This document shows positions 61,215 to 64,000 of a DNA stretch of 64,000 nucleotides, in pieces; within the stretch, counting starts at the first letter, position 1; each line of letters begins with the position of its first letter. Below the pieces are notes generated by a model that searched no databases, was not told the origin of the DNA, and saw nothing but the letters and a program-made list of their open reading frames with translations. The translations under genes were made by a program, and so were the position numbers. The stretch covers positions 992,001-1,056,000 of the forward strand of contig JANCIK010000009.1 of the NCBI GenBank assembly GCA_028532985.1. The letters run 5' to 3'. The stretch comes from Stropharia rugosoannulata (lineage: Eukaryota; Basidiomycota; Agaricomycetes; Agaricales; Strophariaceae).

Positions 61215-62033
61215 ATGGAACCATACGGTAGACAGAAGACATCCAGCAGCCGAGTGCCTCTTCTCTTCGGCGTATTGGCGGTGTTGTCTCTCTTTTACAA
61301 TGTGTATTGGATATTCTTCAACGGGCCTAAGTCGCCTGAGATAACCAAGGAACGTATAATAAAGCTGATTATTTATTTTTGTGGCGATCTAAGCTTTTAT
61401 TGCAGGCTATTGTTGTGCTCAAAGGTGACTCCTCCGTGTCTGGAACAGTAATCTTCGAACAAACGAAAGCTGGAAGCCCCGTCAAAATAACGGGAAGCAT
61501 CAAAGGCCTGGACCCGAATGCGTTGCGAGGGTTCCACGTACAGTCAGTGTATAGTCCATGCAAAACGTAATAAGAATTAACAAAACGAAATTTCCGTAGC
61601 GCTGCCGGTGACCTGAGCAGCGGATGTCTCTCCGCTGGTCCCCACTTCAACCCGTTCGGGAAAACGCACGGTGCTCCAGAGGACGCTGCGCGACATGTTG
61701 GAGACCTGGGAAACATCAAGAGCGACTCTATGGGCGAGGCCAATTTTGTCATGACCGACAAACTGATCTCTCTGAATGGATTAACCAGTATAGTCGGGTG
61801 TGTATTTATCATGGTATCGCGTTCCCTACTTAATCCTGACATGGTGTGAATTAGCCGCGCGGTGGTTGTACACTCTGTTAGTATCCATGACTTTAAAACG
61901 CGCGAAATATGCAGAACATTTACTCATTGTTCGACTCAAGGGAACGGATGACCTCGGTCGCGGCGACAATGATGAATCTTTGAAAACCGGGAATGCTGGT
62001 AGTCGAGCGGCCTGTGGTGTCATTGGTCTGTGA
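61215..62033 (+). CDS. Cu/Zn superoxide dismutase with N-terminal membrane anchor
   Basis: Dismutates superoxide. The N-terminus starts [20 protein letters not shown] and has one hydrophobic segment ([20 protein letters not shown]), suggesting a signal anchor that places the enzyme outside the cytosol or on the cell surface. The SOD domain begins [24 protein letters not shown], joined across an intron (61552-61599), carries two copper His. [20 protein letters not shown], then RHVGDLG, holds the bridging and zinc ligands. [13 protein letters not shown] provides the last copper His, and [15 protein letters not shown] has the active-site Arg and disulfide Cys. It stops at TGA 62031-62033. The first intron is odd: the obvious GTATAA donor at 61354 and acceptor before AIVV (61405) give the wrong frame; the GT at 61302 would keep frame but shorten the anchor. 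Confidence 0.88.
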
Positions 62034-62404
62034 TTTAGCACTTTAAATTTTAAGTAGTTGCAACTAACGAGCAATATTATTATCTTAGGACTTGTGTAAT
62101 AGATTGAGGAATGTGTTTTGTTCTGTTGGATTCAAGCTTGATTCACTGTTACACGTATAGCTATCATGCCAACATACGGTTCAATAAACTTGCGTTTTCA
62201 CAATGCTATGCCTGCTATTAAATTCGCTGAAGGCAATTCACAAAGTAGTAGCAATCCCAAGGAAAATCAATTAGAAATGCATGCATACAAACTCCTAATA
62301 GTCTATGCGTAATATTGAATATAAAAAATGCAGCAAAAATACATCCAAAAGAACCGTTTCCGTCATAGGTATACTGAGTACAAGGTGTTCATCACGTTCA
62401 TCCA
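62034..62404. other. Convergent intergenic region between SOD and CSC1-like genes
   Basis: AT-rich 3' flanks of two converging genes. Nothing further was seen. Confidence 0.6.
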
Positions 62405-64000
62405 TTAATTAGATTCGTTAGTCGAATTAGGGGTCTTGAACATCCACGAGGTAAGCCAGGACTTCGTCTTCTGCATCCGCGTCGCCTCAGTCGTCTCTTC
62501 CTCTATGCGCTCGCGCAGCGCCTGTCGCTCCTCTTCCAGCACCTCGTGGAAGATTGCCTTGCCCGCCGACACGTTCTGGTTCCGCGCAAGCCGCGGCGGC
62601 GCGAGCGAGACGTGCGACGTCGAACTGTTCGCGGCGACAAAGTCGGCCTGCGCGTGCGCATCCGGCCGCACGCCGAACTCCAGCTCGGGCCCGGGTTGCG
62701 GGCCGTCCATCGCGCGCGTAAAATGCATCGCCGATGTGAACGACGACGAGCGACCGCGGTTCGACTTCGGAGAGGGCGTAGCGTCGGACGCTGCCCGGGC
62801 GCGGAAAAAGCTCTCTGGCAGCTGCGGTCGCTCTGTCGTTGTCGGCCGGCGTTGCATCGTAAGCGATCTTGCGCCCAATGTGGTCCTACTCTCCGCGCTG
62901 GCCTTGCGCGGGACAGGGAACAGCGACGACTTACGTGGCCGCACGGTCTTTTCCACATCGCCCTCTTTGGCTTGTACACGCCGTGCAATAACAGCGGGCA
63001 AGTCGATTTCTTCCGTCCCGTCACATTCTGGTAGTCCGACTGGGACAGCGAGGGGCGATTTGGGTAGCCATCCTGAGTGGTCTGGCGATGGCTCGTTACT
63101 GACCTCACTAGGCATTTCTTCAGGCGATGCAGTTTCCGCTAGACCTAACCAAGTGCCCAGTCGGCCTGCAGCAACGTCAACCGTAATGGCTAGCCTCAGA
63201 TCAACCGTGTCATCAAGATCCAAGACGCCCATCGGATTCCGGGGCAGCCAAAGGACATTGTCGATAGTCCGGGTATAAAAGGGGTTGTCGTAAGGTAAAT
63301 CCGTCAAAGCTTGATCATCCCACGGAATGGGTGGCGGGTGAGGTATTACAGCTCCGGATGTAGCAACTGTATCCACGTTGAGATTGATTATCCTCGGGTC
63401 TCTCTTCGTTTCGTGTTCTGCCACATTCCACGGGTATCCACCAGGCGATTTTGCGGAAGTGGATGTTTCTGGTAAACCACTTAATGGCGACTGAACCGAC
63501 CATTGCATCCCACTATCAGGGACTCCGGGCGGGGTAGTAGGGCTCCTCATGTCCACTTCATTCTGGGGCCCAAACGGATTAGGCATCCGCCTTTGGTCAG
63601 GCCTAGCCCGTCGATGAATAGTTGCATAAGAAAAGTTTACCCAAGCAGGGAGTTTCCAGGTTAAGAACATCGAAGCTGGGCTCCGATGGCCGTTAAGGTG
63701 ATGCAGAGAGTCATCCCCGTCGTGTACCATTGGCCCCTGAGCCTCTGGGTCCTGAAGTCGCGAACCGTCTCGATGATGACCAGTGCAAAGAATTTCAGCT
63801 TCCAATATGTCATCTCGTTCATACTGAGCACGACACATGCGGGTCATCCTGTTTATGATCATTAGTATTCTTGCAATTAGCTGTTTTTCAGTGACACTGA
63901 CATTAGCTTTGCGACAACAGTCAAGACAATCAAGAAGGCTGAAAGCCCGACATTAGCACTCTTCTTCAAGACGACCATGTATGCTAGGAAAATCGCCTAT
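62405..64000 (-). CDS. CSC1/OSCA-type stress-gated cation channel, C-terminal part (runs off right edge)
   Basis: End of a DUF221 (CSC1/PHM7) channel that responds to osmotic stress at the plasma membrane. The right-edge exon gives part of a membrane helix (NVGLSAFLIVLTVVAKL), and after an intron (63914 region to 63855) the long last exon continues TRMCRAQYERDDILEAEIL. The cytosolic tail of about 480 residues has the block LPYDNPFYTRTIDNVLWLPR, then NPMGVLDLDDTVDLRLAITV, which I know from basidiomycete members of this family. A Ser/Pro-rich, basic, probably disordered region follows, and then a Glu/Arg-rich helix (FHEVLEEERQALRERIEEET). TAA is at 62405-62407. The main transmembrane body lies outside the window, so the assignment rests on the tail block alone. 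Confidence 0.7.

Noticed and set aside
62436..63278. 280-codon + strand frame opposite the CSC1-like tail
   Set aside because: Cys/Ser/Arg-rich composition and no motif; the minus strand frame carries the recognised family block.

Overview
The window is nuclear DNA of a filamentous basidiomycete, most likely an Agaricomycete (possibly Polyporales). Genes are dense, lie on both strands, and are split by many short (about 45-70 base) GT...AG introns. Gene content is fungal: a septation kinase, a SAM-domain Vts1 protein, NAD-glutamate dehydrogenase, CE8 and CE16 carbohydrate esterases and a CSC1-type channel. There are no operons, CRISPR arrays or phage genes, and I found no tRNA or rRNA. The order- and phylum-level placement is inferred from protein style and gene content, not from a search.

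Left third (1-19.6 kb): the start of an amidohydrolase gene (-) that runs off the left edge; mitochondrial ribosomal protein uL5m (+); a SepH/Cdc7 septation-initiation kinase (-); a 2.2 kb gene-poor gap; a Pep12-type syntaxin (-) divergent from a secreted pectin methylesterase (+); an Aurora kinase (-); the RNA-binding protein Vts1 (+); and a small secreted protein of unknown function (+) with a strong-looking promoter.

Middle (21.5-39.2 kb): NAD-specific glutamate dehydrogenase, a short-chain dehydrogenase, three tandem microsomal-type epoxide hydrolase genes, the beta subunit of the mitochondrial processing peptidase, and an intronless protein of unknown function. All are on the + strand. 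The three epoxide hydrolases are clearly duplicates; all appear intact, with the catalytic motifs conserved.

Right third (39.4-64 kb): the meiotic MutS homologue MSH5 (-), with an 894-base non-autonomous DNA transposon inserted just upstream of its start; a Sch9-like C2-AGC kinase (+); a 3.2 kb gap with possible gene debris; a full-length ABCB (P-glycoprotein-type) exporter (+); a VAP/Scs2 ER membrane protein (+); a secreted CE16 acetylesterase (-); a membrane-anchored Cu/Zn superoxide dismutase (+); and the C-terminal end of a CSC1/OSCA-type channel (-) cut by the right edge.

Most genes are unrelated housekeeping or cell-cycle functions. The only local functional grouping is the epoxide hydrolase array, possibly with the neighbouring dehydrogenase. 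I did not find a convincing new multi-gene system. The most distinctive items are the transposon next to MSH5 (39-base inverted ends, 9-base target duplication), a Pro-to-Ala change in the MSH5 P-loop, the epoxide hydrolase triplication and the unknown secreted protein.
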